Source: Collinsella sp. AF20-14LB (GTDB lineage: Bacteria; Actinomycetota; Coriobacteriia; Coriobacteriales; Coriobacteriaceae). Taken from it: a stretch of 64,000 nucleotides of DNA. Below the pieces are notes generated by a model, which had not been told where the DNA came from, searched no databases, and saw only the letters and a list, made by a program, of their open reading frames with translations. The stretch's first letter is position 1. Each line of letters opens with the position of its first letter. Of this stretch, positions 35,978 through 45,276 are shown one piece after another. Position numbers and translations under genes: made by a program. The DNA is taken from contig NZ_QRWD01000012.1 of NCBI RefSeq assembly GCF_003459505.1, positions 9,810 to 73,809 of the forward strand, given 5' to 3'.

Positions 35978-36170
35978 CTGCCTGATTCCTTTCGCTTGCA
36001 CACGGGCGTTAAACTGCTAAACACTTTACCTACGTTTATCAAGGCGTGAACTGCGGTTTTTTATCTTCTCGGCGAACGGTATAATCGCTTCAGTGTTTGG
36101 ATTGATAAATCGATTGAGCATGCAAAAGCAAAGAGTCGCAGTTTGAGCAAACGTCAGAAGGCGAGATTCA

Positions 36171-36998
36171 TTAGATGAGGCCGAAATGTTGCATCGCGGT
36201 GACGGTGCCGTCGTTCGCGACGTCGTCGGTCACGTAGTCGGCGACCGCCTTGACCTCGGGCATGGCGTTGCCCATGGCCACGGCCGTCTCGACCGCAGCG
36301 AGCATGCCCAGGTCGTTGCCCGAATCGCCAAAGCCAAAGGTGCGCGCGTTGCCGGTGCGACCCAGGTATTCCAGCGCTCGCGCCACGCCCACGCCCTTGT
36401 CGATGCCCTTGGGGCTCAGCTCGCGATTCTGGCCACCGGTGTTGCACAGCTCAAACTCGCGATCGATAAAGCCGTCATCGTTGGCTACGCGAGCCAGGTC
36501 GCTCGCGTTAATGCACACCTTGCCTACGCGCAAGCGGCCATCGACGCGCATCTGATCAACGCCATGCACCACGCCGGCGCCTAGCAGAAATGACTGTTCG
36601 ACACCAACTGGCTCAAGTGAATAGGTGGCACCGTTCGTCTCGAACAACGCCTCACCGCCCGCCACAATAATGCGACGCGCAAGCTCCTCGACAATGCCCC
36701 CGTCAATGCAATCCTCGTGCACCACACGCCCCTCGACCTCGAGCGTGGCGCCCGCCATGGCCACGACACCCGCAGGGTCGAGCGCGCGCAGGCTGTCCGC
36801 AATCAGCCACAAGGGACGACCCGTGCAGATAAACGCCTTGTGCCCCGCATCGCGCAGGCGATGAAACGCCTCGATGACCGCCTGCGAGGGACGCACCGCC
36901 GAGAAGTCCTTATCGGTCATATCGTCGGGGTCGAACGACGTCAGCGTGCCGTCCACGTCAAAAAAGAGCACAGCGGAATCGGGGCACGCATCAATCAT
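36171..36998 (-). CDS. HAD-superfamily Cof-type phosphatase
   Basis: Hydrolase of 275 residues from the ATG at 36998 (site AAAGGAA). Motif I is FFDVDGTLTSF with nucleophile Asp14 and acid Asp16, motif II is ICTGRP, motif III is the Lys in SPKGIDKG, and motif IV is FGFGDSGNDLGML. The cap between motifs II and III is of the Cof C2 type. Substrates are usually sugar phosphates or cofactors. It is divergent from the rRNA methyltransferase gene, with 75 bases between the two start codons. Confidence 0.93.
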   Translation of the reverse strand: MIDACPDSAVLFFDVDGTLTSFDPDDMTDKDFSAVRPSQAVIEAFHRLRDAGHKAFICTGRPLWLIADSLRALDPAGVVAMAGATLEVEGRVVHEDCIDGGIVEELARRIIVAGGEALFETNGATYSLEPVGVEQSFLLGAGVVHGVDQMRVDGRLRVGKVCINASDLARVANDDGFIDREFELCNTGGQNRELSPKGIDKGVGVARALEYLGRTGNARTFGFGDSGNDLGMLAAVETAVAMGNAMPEVKAVADYVTDDVANDGTVTAMQHFGLI

Positions 36999-37073
36999 AT
37001 GGGTTCCTTTCGAGGTCGATGGCAAACGAAGCATCCATCATATAATGGAGCGACGCAACCAGAGAGGTCACCC

Positions 37074-39638
37074 ATGGAATTTTATGCAAGCTGCCCCGAG
37101 GGCTTTGAATCCGCACTCGCCGACGAGCTCAAGTGGCTCGGGCTTTCGCATGTCCGCCGCCTGAAGGGCCGCGCTACGTTTGAGGGCGAGCTCGAAGAAG
37201 GCTACCGCGCCTGTCTGTGGTCGCGCCTGGCCAGCCGCGTGTTTGTGGTGCTCGGACGCTTTGAGGCACAGGATGCCGACGAGCTGTACGATGCCGTTTA
37301 CGACATTGCCTGGGAAAACATCGTCCGCTGCGGCGCCACCATTGCCATCACTGCCCGTGGTGTGACCGAGCAGCTGCGCAACACGCGCTTCTCTGCCCTG
37401 CGCGCCAAGGACGCATTGTGCGATCGCCTGGCCGAGACCACAGGCCGTCGCGCCGATGTCGATGCTGCCGACCCCGATGTCCACCTGCTGCTTTCGCTAC
37501 GCCAGCGCCGTGCGAGCATAAGCCTGGACCTTTCGGGCGACCCGCTGTTCAAGCGCCTGCCGCCCGCCGCGACTCGCGCCGGCGAGGGCGCGCACGTGCT
37601 ACGCCCCGACTACGCCGCCCTGGTGTTGGCGCAGGTCGGCTGGACCGCGCTGTGCGAGCGCGAGCTGACGGCCGACGACTACGAAAACGAGGCCCTACCT
37701 ACGCTGATCGACGCCTCGTGCGCCGGCGGCGGCCTGCTGCTGGAGGCCGTGAACATTCTGACCGACCGCGCCCCGAGCGCCGCACGCGAGCGCTGGGGCT
37801 TTGAGGGCTGGCAGCTGCACGACGCCACTCTGTGGGAGCAGCTGCTCGCCGAGGCACGCGAGCGCGAGGCGGCGGCGCGCGAGCGCCAGGCGCGCATCGT
37901 TGCCGTAGACATCGACCCCGCCGCCCGCAAAACCGCCGAGTGCATGGTCAAGTGCGCCGGCTACAAGCGCTTTGTCGATTTTTGCGCCGCCAAATCTGCC
38001 ACCGTACTGGACCACGCGGGCGCCGTCGCCGGTGCCGTCCTCGTCGCGGATACGACCGAGACACCGCTGTCGCTTATGCATGACGCCATGACGCTGGTCG
38101 GCGAGCTGCGCCGCGCGCCCGAGCTTGCTTCGGCACCGGTCGCCGCGCTCACCCGCGACGGCCTGCTGGCCCGCGCGCTCCATGCCGAGCCCGCGCGCTC
38201 CATTGCCGTCATGCCCAACAACGAAGAGGCGACTATCGAGGTTTGGCCCTCGCTCGACCACGCCGCCGCAGCGTTTGAAGCTGCGACCAGCGCGGATGCC
38301 GAGGAGCAGACCGCGGTCGCCGACGACGTCATCGGCGACGAAGCCCCCGCCATGCCCGAGCCCGCTGCCACGCTCGACCTGGGCGACGGCAAGCCGCTGC
38401 CCGTGCTCATCCCCGAGTCCGAGCAGTTCGCCAACCGCCTGCGCAAGAACGCACGCCTGCGCCGCAAGTGGGCCAAGCGCGAGGGCGTGAGCTGCTACCG
38501 CGTCTACGATGCCGACCTGCCCGATTACTCCGCCGCCATCGACCTGTACGAGGGCTGCCCGCAGACACCGGGCCGTTGGCTCGTCATCGCCGAATACGCC
38601 GCACCCAAGACCATCGACCCGGCGCTGGCCCAGGCCCGCATGCTCGATATCTTGGCCATCGCGCCGCGCATCCTGGATGTTCCGGCCGAGCACGTGCACG
38701 CCAAGGCACGCATGCGTTCGCGCGGCGGCTCGCAGTACGGCAAGCAGGGCGCCGGCAAGGGCGGCTCGGGCGAGCGCGCCAACATCGCGCGCCGTCGCCT
38801 GCCGCTCATCGAGGAAGGCGGTCTTACCTTTGCCGTCAACTTTGACGACTACCTGGACGTGGGCATCTTCTTGGACCACCGCGTCACGCGCGATCTGGTG
38901 CGCGAGCACGCCAAGCAGGCACGCCGCTTCCTCAACCTGTTCGCCTACACCGGCACCGCTACCTGCTATGCGGCCGACGGCGGCGTCGAGGAAACCGTGA
39001 CGGTCGACCTCTCCAACACCTACCTGGACTGGGCCGAGCGCAACATGCGCCAGAACGGCTTTGTGGGTCCGCAGCATCACTTTGTGCGCGACGACGTGCT
39101 CGCCTGGATTCGCGACCAGCGCCAGACGCGCAACCGCTGGGACCTGATTTTTGTCGATCCGCCCACGTTCTCGAACTCGTCCAAGATGGGCCGCCGCACC
39201 TGGGATGTCCAGCGCGACCATGTTGAGCTGTTGGCCGGCGTATCGCGCCTGCTCGCACAGGGCGGCCATGCCATCTTTAGCTGCAACCTGCGAGGCTTCC
39301 GCCCCGAGACACGCAAGCTCGCACGCGCGGGCGTGGTGCTGGAGGACATTACGGCGCAGACCATCCCCGAGGACTTCGCACGCAACCAGAAGGTGCACCA
39401 TTGCTATATCGTGCGCCGCCTGCCCATCGAGGACGCCATGGCCGAGGTCGGCTTTAGCGCCGAGGAAATTGCCGAGCGAACCGAGGAGCTGCGCAACCCC
39501 GAGGCCCGCAAGCCCCGTGCGGCAGTACCCGCGCACGCGCAGGCCGGCAACGGCAAGTCCAACTTTGCCGGCAAACCCTCCCCCGCCGGCAAGCCCAAAA
39601 AGAAGAAGTTCTACGCCAGCAAGCCTAAGGGCAGATAA
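37074..39638 (+). CDS. rlmL: RlmKL-like 23S rRNA methyltransferase with degenerate N-terminal half
   Basis: The E. coli homologue makes m2G2445 (RlmL half) and m7G2069 (RlmK half) in 23S rRNA. This 854-residue product starts with a THUMP domain (about 1-150). The first SAM loop reads LIDASCAGGGLLLEAV near residue 207 and the catalytic NPPY of RlmL is not found; the equivalent region reads VLVADTTETPLS near 321. The second half is intact: LNLFAYTGTATCYAADGG near 620 and FVDPPTFSNSSKMG near 693. A low-complexity Ala/Glu linker (about 400-440) joins the halves, and the tail is Lys- and Pro-rich. The ATG at 37074 has an AGAGAGG site. Confidence 0.9.
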   Translation: MEFYASCPEGFESALADELKWLGLSHVRRLKGRATFEGELEEGYRACLWSRLASRVFVVLGRFEAQDADELYDAVYDIAWENIVRCGATIAITARGVTEQLRNTRFSALRAKDALCDRLAETTGRRADVDAADPDVHLLLSLRQRRASISLDLSGDPLFKRLPPAATRAGEGAHVLRPDYAALVLAQVGWTALCERELTADDYENEALPTLIDASCAGGGLLLEAVNILTDRAPSAARERWGFEGWQLHDATLWEQLLAEAREREAAARERQARIVAVDIDPAARKTAECMVKCAGYKRFVDFCAAKSATVLDHAGAVAGAVLVADTTETPLSLMHDAMTLVGELRRAPELASAPVAALTRDGLLARALHAEPARSIAVMPNNEEATIEVWPSLDHAAAAFEAATSADAEEQTAVADDVIGDEAPAMPEPAATLDLGDGKPLPVLIPESEQFANRLRKNARLRRKWAKREGVSCYRVYDADLPDYSAAIDLYEGCPQTPGRWLVIAEYAAPKTIDPALAQARMLDILAIAPRILDVPAEHVHAKARMRSRGGSQYGKQGAGKGGSGERANIARRRLPLIEEGGLTFAVNFDDYLDVGIFLDHRVTRDLVREHAKQARRFLNLFAYTGTATCYAADGGVEETVTVDLSNTYLDWAERNMRQNGFVGPQHHFVRDDVLAWIRDQRQTRNRWDLIFVDPPTFSNSSKMGRRTWDVQRDHVELLAGVSRLLAQGGHAIFSCNLRGFRPETRKLARAGVVLEDITAQTIPEDFARNQKVHHCYIVRRLPIEDAMAEVGFSAEEIAERTEELRNPEARKPRAAVPAHAQAGNGKSNFAGKPSPAGKPKKKKFYASKPKGR

Positions 39639-39641
39639 CAA

Positions 39642-39708
39642 AGTTGCGGTGGAATACGGACTGTTTTGCCTGGAATTAGGCAAATTTAGACCGTATTTCA
39701 CCGCAACT
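39642..39708. terminator. long hairpin between convergent genes
   Basis: AGTTGCGGTGGAATACGG and its near complement form arms of about 30 bp around the short loop GGAATT. It fills the gap between the stop of the methyltransferase gene and the stop of the response regulator gene and probably works as a two-way terminator. Confidence 0.65.
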
Positions 39709-39732
39709 CATATTGGGATGGTGGTTGGCGAT

Positions 39733-40446
39733 CTAGCCTTGGGTGACCAGGCGATAGCCGATACCCACGTGCGTCTGGATATAGCGCGGGTGCGCGGGAT
39801 CGGACTCGATCTTTTTGCGCAGCGTACCCATAAAGACGCGCAGGCTCGCCAGGTCGCTCTTGGTCGCCGTGCCCCAGATCTCGTGCAGGATAAATTGGTG
39901 CGTCAGCACCTTGTCGGCGTTGTGCGCCAGCAAGCAGAGCAACTTATACTCGATCGGCGTCAGATGCAGCTCCTCGCCATCCATCGTGGCGATGCCGGCA
40001 TCAAAATCGATATGCAACTCGCCGGTATCGAACGAGCCCTCGGAGACAACACCGCCCGCCTGCGCATACGAAAGGCGCCTGAGCGTGGTGCGAATGCGCG
40101 CGAGCAGCTCCTCGACCGAAAACGGCTTAGTCAGGTAGTCATCGGCGCCGGCATCGAGCGCTCGGATCTTGTCCGCGTCCTCGCTGCGCGCCGAAACCAC
40201 GATGATCGGCATGCCCGACCACGCGCGCACCGACTCCACCACCTTGACGCCGTCCATATCGGGCAGGCCCAGATCGAGCAGCACAATGCTCGGCGCCTGC
40301 GACGAAGCGGCGGCGATGGCGGCGTGGGCGGTCTCCACAGCCATATGGCGCAAACCGTGCGCCTCGAGCGCGGCGACGATAAGGTTGCGGACGGCGGGAT
40401 CGTCCTCAACGACCAAGATGAGCGGTTTCACGGCAGAGTTCGGCAC
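39733..40446 (-). CDS. kdpE: KdpE-like response regulator
   Basis: OmpR/PhoB-type regulator, 237 residues from the GTG at 40446 (site AAGGAG). The receiver domain has the acidic pocket VVEDD at 12-16, phospho-Asp58 in LLDLGLPDMDG and Lys in YLTKPF. The winged helix covers about 140-235 with the recognition segment FILHEIWGTATKSDLASLRVFMGTLRK (split across two helices). It starts 4 bases after the kinase stop, so the two are coupled. The Kup potassium transporter lies upstream of the pair, which supports potassium control. Confidence 0.9.
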   Translation of the reverse strand: MPNSAVKPLILVVEDDPAVRNLIVAALEAHGLRHMAVETAHAAIAAASSQAPSIVLLDLGLPDMDGVKVVESVRAWSGMPIIVVSARSEDADKIRALDAGADDYLTKPFSVEELLARIRTTLRRLSYAQAGGVVSEGSFDTGELHIDFDAGIATMDGEELHLTPIEYKLLCLLAHNADKVLTHQFILHEIWGTATKSDLASLRVFMGTLRKKIESDPAHPRYIQTHVGIGYRLVTQG

Positions 40447-40450
40447 AGCG

Positions 40451-42076
40451 CTACTCCTTATCAAACGAAACGTCGGCGGCGGGAAGCTCAATCGTAAAGA
40501 CCGAACCGTGCGGGTCCGCCGCGGTAACCTCTATGCTACCGCCATGTGCCAGCGCAATGGAGCGGCAGAGCGAAAGCCCCAAGCCCACACTGCGGCAGCT
40601 GTCGGCCAGGCCATGGTTGGCGGTGTAGAACGACTCAAAGATTCGCTCGCGGTCCTCGGGCGCAATGCCCGGGCCATCATCAGCAACCGAGCACGCCACG
40701 CATCCATCATGGACGCCAATCGAGATCACGATATGCGAGCCGGCGGGCGTATAGGTGATGGCGTTGTTCACCAGATTGACCACCAGCTGCACCATCAGGC
40801 GCGCGTCGACGTTGACGAGCGCCGGCTCATCGCACGCCACTACCTTAAGGTCATGCTCGCGCACAGCCGGATTTACGTGACGCAGCGCCTCCTCGACGAT
40901 ATCGTCCATGAGCTCGAGCGTGGTCGACAGGTGCATGCCGCCGCCCTCGAGCTTGGTAATGGCGAGCAGATTCTCGACAGTGGCGTTGAGCCATTGCGCG
41001 TCCGAGCGAATGGATAGGAGCATGCCGCGGCGTGTCTGGTCGTCGAGCACGGCCGTGCCGGTCGAGCCCTGGTCGAGCAACACGTCGGCATTACCCGAAA
41101 TACTGGTAAGCGGCGTGCGCAGGTCGTGCGAGATGGAGCGCAGTAAGTTGGCACGCAGCTGTTCGTTTTTGGCGAGCACCGCCGCTTCCTCGCGAGCCTC
41201 CATGGCGCGGGCGCGATCGAGCGCCAGCTCGCCTTCGCTCACGATGGCATCGGCAAGCGTCCGCTCCTCGGGCGTCAGCGCATCGGGCTCGGCGACAATG
41301 GCGAACACCCCCACCACCGAGGCAGGATCGCCTGCGCGCACCATGGTATCGCCCGAGCGCACGGTCAGGTATATGCCGTAGAACGCCGAGGCGCCATAGG
41401 TGGCATCGAGCGGCGTTCCCACATAGGCGGACGCCGAGAGCCGCGGCGGCATCTGCGGCACCAGCTGGTGTACCGGCGCGGCATCGCCCACGGCCGTGTA
41501 CGTCGTGCGCGGCAGCAGGTCATCGTTATCGACATCGGCGCTATACCACACGACCGGACAGTCCGAAAGACGCGCCAGCTGCGTTGCCATAGCGTGCACA
41601 ATCTGTTGCTGATCGCCACACCGCTGCAGCATGCGGTTGGTCTCGAGCACCATCTGCGTGCGACGGTCGCTGGCGGCAGCCTGCGCCAAGGCGCGGCGCA
41701 GGGCCAGCGCGATTGAGCTCGACACGAGCGAGACCGCAAACATAATGAAGAACATGCCGGGATAGGCGCGGTCGATAAACGACAGCGCGTAGCGCGGGTC
41801 GACAAACAAGAAGTTGTAGAGCGCCACGGCGGCAGCCGAGCTCAGCAGGCAGTACAGGCGGCTCCAGGTAAAGAAAGCGCACAGCTGCACGGCGAACACA
41901 TAGACGATCATGATGCTCGGCGCGAGCCCCGGATGGTCGAGCAGCGCGCCCACAATCGTCGCCGCGGCTAGCAGCCCCGCCGATACGCAGGCGTCATACA
42001 GAGGGCTGCGACGCGTCAGCGTTGTACGCCGCCACCAAAAGTTCTCGGCAATATCGCCGTCCGCACGGACGTCCAT
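40451..42076 (-). CDS. kdpD: KdpD-like sensor histidine kinase lacking the N-terminal KdpD domain
   Basis: Membrane kinase of 541 residues; full KdpD has about 890. The N-terminal KdpD and universal-stress-type input domains are absent and the protein begins just before the four-helix DUF4118 membrane domain (about 28-125). A GAF-like domain spans about 140-290. The phospho-accepting His317 is in SISHDLRTPLTS, and the ATPase boxes NLVNNAITYTP, DDGPGIAPEDRERIF and GLGLSLCRSIALAHGG follow. Turgor or potassium sensing is inferred from the KdpE partner and the adjacent kup gene. No kdpFABC genes are seen in this window. Confidence 0.9.
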   Translation of the reverse strand: MDVRADGDIAENFWWRRTTLTRRSPLYDACVSAGLLAAATIVGALLDHPGLAPSIMIVYVFAVQLCAFFTWSRLYCLLSSAAAVALYNFLFVDPRYALSFIDRAYPGMFFIMFAVSLVSSSIALALRRALAQAAASDRRTQMVLETNRMLQRCGDQQQIVHAMATQLARLSDCPVVWYSADVDNDDLLPRTTYTAVGDAAPVHQLVPQMPPRLSASAYVGTPLDATYGASAFYGIYLTVRSGDTMVRAGDPASVVGVFAIVAEPDALTPEERTLADAIVSEGELALDRARAMEAREEAAVLAKNEQLRANLLRSISHDLRTPLTSISGNADVLLDQGSTGTAVLDDQTRRGMLLSIRSDAQWLNATVENLLAITKLEGGGMHLSTTLELMDDIVEEALRHVNPAVREHDLKVVACDEPALVNVDARLMVQLVVNLVNNAITYTPAGSHIVISIGVHDGCVACSVADDGPGIAPEDRERIFESFYTANHGLADSCRSVGLGLSLCRSIALAHGGSIEVTAADPHGSVFTIELPAADVSFDKE

Positions 42077-42104
42077 CAGCGCCCCGCCCCTCTCTCAAAA
42101 ACAA

Positions 42105-42160
42105 AAACCACCACAAAGGGGACTGGCACCTTTGCGGTGGTGGCCTCCTTGTGGTGGTTT
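42105..42160. terminator. nested hairpin between kup and kdpD
   Basis: AAACCACCACAA (42105-42116) pairs with TTGTGGTGGTTT (42149-42160), and inside it AAAGGGGACTGGCACCTTT can form a second stem. The centre resembles that of the 35-bp palindrome family. It lies 52 bases after the kup stop and 29 bases before the kdpD start. Confidence 0.65.
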
Positions 42161-42212
42161 CAAGTGTATAGCCTTTGCAGCCTGCGGTCGCTAGACAAAC
42201 AGCAGACGTCGA

Positions 42213-44240
42213 CTACGGACGCTCGTCGGGAGCCAGGCGCTGCATCTTGCTCACGGCCTTAAACTTGGTGAACAGCGGCACGTACTCAAAGCTCACGTTG
42301 GAGTTCTCCAGGCCGTACCAGCGCGCAGGCGTGCCGGCGGCGCGGCGGATGATGTACTTGAGCGTGATGGCCGTACGCTCGCTGGGCTCCACGTCGCTTT
42401 CGGGCGCCAGCAGCTTGCGGATCATGACGAACTTAAACGTACCGATGTTGCCCGGGTCCTTGTAGACCGAGTAATCGTGCGTCTGCGCCGGCAGCTCGCC
42501 GCTGGCAGCCAGGTCCTGAACAACCTGGCGCAGGTAAGCATTGACGCGCTGGTTGATCTTATAGCCCAGGTACAGATGCACGCGGAATACGTAGTCGGTG
42601 CCGAACGTCTCGACCGAGTAGGCAAAGGTATGCGGCTCCTCCATGGTCTCGACATTCACGAACCACCAGGCGCGAGCGCGCTTGGGGTGCTTATCCAAAA
42701 TCGAGTAGACGATATCGCGGTCGATATAGTCGGTGTTGGTGTCCTTGGTCAGGTACACGATGTTGTCGCTCATGAGCTCGTAGCGATCGTCGTCGCGCAG
42801 GCGTTTGAGCTGCGGCAGATAGCTGCGCAGCGGCAGCAGCGTAAACTGACGTTGCTCGACCGCCGTGCCGTTGTACCAGCACACCATAATGCCCATGATG
42901 AGTGCGGCCATAAGGATGGTGAAGTAGCCGCCGTGGAAGAACTTGGTGAGCGAGCTCACAAAGAAGAAACCCTCGAGCAAAAGGAAGAAGGCGGCAAAGA
43001 TCCACGGCGCGACCTTGAGATTGCGCTCCACGTGCAGATAGAAGAAGAGCAGCATTGTCGTGCACATCATGGTCAGGGTAATGGCCAGGCCGTACGCGGC
43101 CTCCATGTGCGCCGAGTTCTGGAACAGCAGCACCACGACGACGCAGCCCACGAGCATGACGTTGTTGACCATGGGGATGTAGAGCTGGCCCTTGGTCTCG
43201 GCAGGATAGAAGACCTGCATATGCGGCATGAGGTCCAGGCGGCTGGCCTCGGACACCAGCGAGAATGCGCCGGTGATGAGCGCCTGCGAGGCGATGATGG
43301 CCGCGACGGTGGAAAGGCCGACGGCAAAGGGGCGCAGACCCGGGGCGAGCATCTGGTAGAAGGGGTTGAGGTCGGCGATACCCATGAGCTCCGGGTTGCC
43401 GGCGTTGTTGATAAGCCACGCGCCCTGGCCCATGTAGGACAGCAGCAGGCAGCACTTAACGAACGGCCAGGTGGCATAAATGTTGCCGCGACCCACATGG
43501 CCCATGTCGGAGTAGAGCGCCTCGGCACCGGTGGTGGCGAGGAAGCAGCTGCCCAGAATCATGATGCCCGCGTGGTTGTTGGGGCTCAGCAAAAAGGCGA
43601 TGCCGCGCACCGGGTTGAGGCACAGCAGCACGGCGGGGTGCTGGAAGACAAAGAACAGACCCGTGCCGCCCAGGAACAGGAACCACAGCGTCATGATGGG
43701 GCCAAAGGCGTGACCGATCTTGGCCGTGCCGATGCGCTGCACCAAGAAGAGCGCAATGATGATGGCGAGCGTGATGGCGACAACGCGGCCCTGGTCATCC
43801 CCGAGCACGGCGTGGACCGCCGGAATGGTGCGCAGGCCCTCGATGGCCGTGGTAACGGTAACAGCCGGCGTCAGGATGCCGTCGGCGAGCAGCGCGGCGC
43901 CACCCAGCATGGCGGGGATGATAAGCCACTTGCCGCAACGCTTGACCAGGCTGTACAGGGCAAAGATACCGCCCTCGCCGTGGTTGTCGGCGCGCAGCGA
44001 GATCAGCACGTACTTGACGGTCGTCAGCAGCGTGACCGTCCACACGACAAGAGAGAGCGCGCCGAGCACGAACTCCTCCGTCACGCTTCCGATGCCGCCG
44101 TTGCCGGCAACGAGCGCCTTAGTTACATACATGGGGCTGGTGCCGATGTCGCCGTACACCACGCCCAGCGTGACGAGCATCGCCGAGATGCTCACAGGAA
44201 TCGCAGCGTGCGAGGCTGCCTCCTTGGCCTTTTGTTCCAT
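42213..44240 (-). CDS. kup: Kup-family potassium uptake transporter
   Basis: Proton-coupled potassium symporter, 675 residues from the ATG at 44240, which follows GGGAGGAAA. About 12 membrane helices occupy residues 15-450, starting with the family hallmark GVVYGDIGTSPMYV. ALSLVVWTVTLLTTVKYVLI, RADNHGEGGIFALYSLV and the loop around MGQGAWLIN are conserved. The C-terminal 200 residues are a cytoplasmic domain. It lies upstream of the kdpDE-like pair on the same strand, a likely potassium homeostasis cluster. Confidence 0.96.
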   Translation of the reverse strand: MEQKAKEAASHAAIPVSISAMLVTLGVVYGDIGTSPMYVTKALVAGNGGIGSVTEEFVLGALSLVVWTVTLLTTVKYVLISLRADNHGEGGIFALYSLVKRCGKWLIIPAMLGGAALLADGILTPAVTVTTAIEGLRTIPAVHAVLGDDQGRVVAITLAIIIALFLVQRIGTAKIGHAFGPIMTLWFLFLGGTGLFFVFQHPAVLLCLNPVRGIAFLLSPNNHAGIMILGSCFLATTGAEALYSDMGHVGRGNIYATWPFVKCCLLLSYMGQGAWLINNAGNPELMGIADLNPFYQMLAPGLRPFAVGLSTVAAIIASQALITGAFSLVSEASRLDLMPHMQVFYPAETKGQLYIPMVNNVMLVGCVVVVLLFQNSAHMEAAYGLAITLTMMCTTMLLFFYLHVERNLKVAPWIFAAFFLLLEGFFFVSSLTKFFHGGYFTILMAALIMGIMVCWYNGTAVEQRQFTLLPLRSYLPQLKRLRDDDRYELMSDNIVYLTKDTNTDYIDRDIVYSILDKHPKRARAWWFVNVETMEEPHTFAYSVETFGTDYVFRVHLYLGYKINQRVNAYLRQVVQDLAASGELPAQTHDYSVYKDPGNIGTFKFVMIRKLLAPESDVEPSERTAITLKYIIRRAAGTPARWYGLENSNVSFEYVPLFTKFKAVSKMQRLAPDERP

Positions 44241-44362
44241 AAGCCGGTTTCCTCCCAACTTTAATGTTCGAAGGGATTATAGGCAATCGGCCCATGTTTT
44301 AATGCACTGTTTTCCCAGCTAAATAAACATTTATACGGCCTTTAGGCCACCTCGGCGATATG

Positions 44363-44396
44363 GAATGTGACAAAGGGACTGTCCCTTTGTCACATC
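44363..44396. repeat. 35-bp palindromic repeat, copy 4
   Basis: GAATGTGACAAAGGGACT faces GTCCCTTTGTCACATC. It begins 11 bases beyond the nitroreductase stop (44407) and lies between it and the kup start, so this copy is downstream of a minus-strand gene. Confidence 0.85.
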
Positions 44397-44406
44397 ACCG
44401 CATTCG

Positions 44407-45276
44407 TTACTTGCCGAGCCAGTTTTTGAACCACCACTCCATGGAGCGGCTCATCTCGGCCATAAAGGGGCTCGTGTGCTTGCGGGTGTAGATATCCACG
44501 ACGCGCTCCCCCACCTCGCGGGCATGCGGACGGAACATCGCGTCCATCTCGGCCACCTGCGCGTCCATGGTCGCGGCATCCGCACGGCAGTAGCGTTCCT
44601 CGTGCACCAGGTTCACTACGGGATGCGCAATGGCCGGGCGCTCCTTACGGGGCGTGCCGATGATGAGCATCGACAGCGGCATGGTATAGGGCGGCAAGTC
44701 CAGCAGCGCGGCGACTTCCTCGGCGTTCTCGACGATATCACCGATGTAGCAGCTCCCCAGCCCCAAGGCCTCGGCGGCAACCACGGCGTTTTGCGCAGCG
44801 ATCACGGCGTCCTGGGCCGCGATGGCAAAGTCGCCCAGGCCCGGCGCACGACGGGGCGACTTGCCCGTGCGCTCGACAAACTCGGGCTCAAAGCAACCCA
44901 CATGCTCAAACAGATCGATCCACTTGGCATAGTCGACTACAAATATGAGTGCCCAGGGCGCCTTGGCGATCATGGGCTGATGATCGCACAGGTCGGCCAG
45001 GCGGTCCAATGTGGCCTGCTCACGAATGCTCACGATGGAATACATCATCATGGCGCCTGCCGACGGCGCACGGCTCGCCGCATGCAGAATCGCCGCCCGC
45101 TGTTCGTCGGTCACCGCCACGGGACGATCGCTGTCATCGCGCGCAAAAGCGCGCGTGGAGGAACGGTGCTCCAACGTGTCCAGCACCGCACTGCCCGTGG
45201 TCTCGACCGGATAGCCGCACGTATCGATCGCCGCTCCATCGCCGCCCATGTCCGCCTTGCAAACCTGCTCGTTCAT
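44407..45276 (-). CDS. nitroreductase-family FMN protein
   Basis: Probable FMN-dependent NAD(P)H oxidoreductase, 289 residues. The FMN-binding N-terminal pattern HRSSTRAF is clear, as are AASRAPSAGAMMMYSIVSI, the middle motif VVAAEALGLGSCYIGDI and PPYTMPLSMLIIGTP. A 30-residue N-terminal and a 65-residue C-terminal extension make it longer than usual nitroreductases (about 200). The substrate is unknown; gut relatives reduce nitroaromatics, quinones or bile-related compounds. It has its own GAGG site and no operon partner. Confidence 0.9.
   Translation of the reverse strand: MNEQVCKADMGGDGAAIDTCGYPVETTGSAVLDTLEHRSSTRAFARDDSDRPVAVTDEQRAAILHAASRAPSAGAMMMYSIVSIREQATLDRLADLCDHQPMIAKAPWALIFVVDYAKWIDLFEHVGCFEPEFVERTGKSPRRAPGLGDFAIAAQDAVIAAQNAVVAAEALGLGSCYIGDIVENAEEVAALLDLPPYTMPLSMLIIGTPRKERPAIAHPVVNLVHEERYCRADAATMDAQVAEMDAMFRPHAREVGERVVDIYTRKHTSPFMAEMSRSMEWWFKNWLGK

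Noticed and set aside
36717..37073. N-terminal extension of the RlmKL-like gene by 119 codons
   Set aside because: This part is antisense to the HAD phosphatase; the ATG at 37074 has a ribosome site and begins the THUMP domain.
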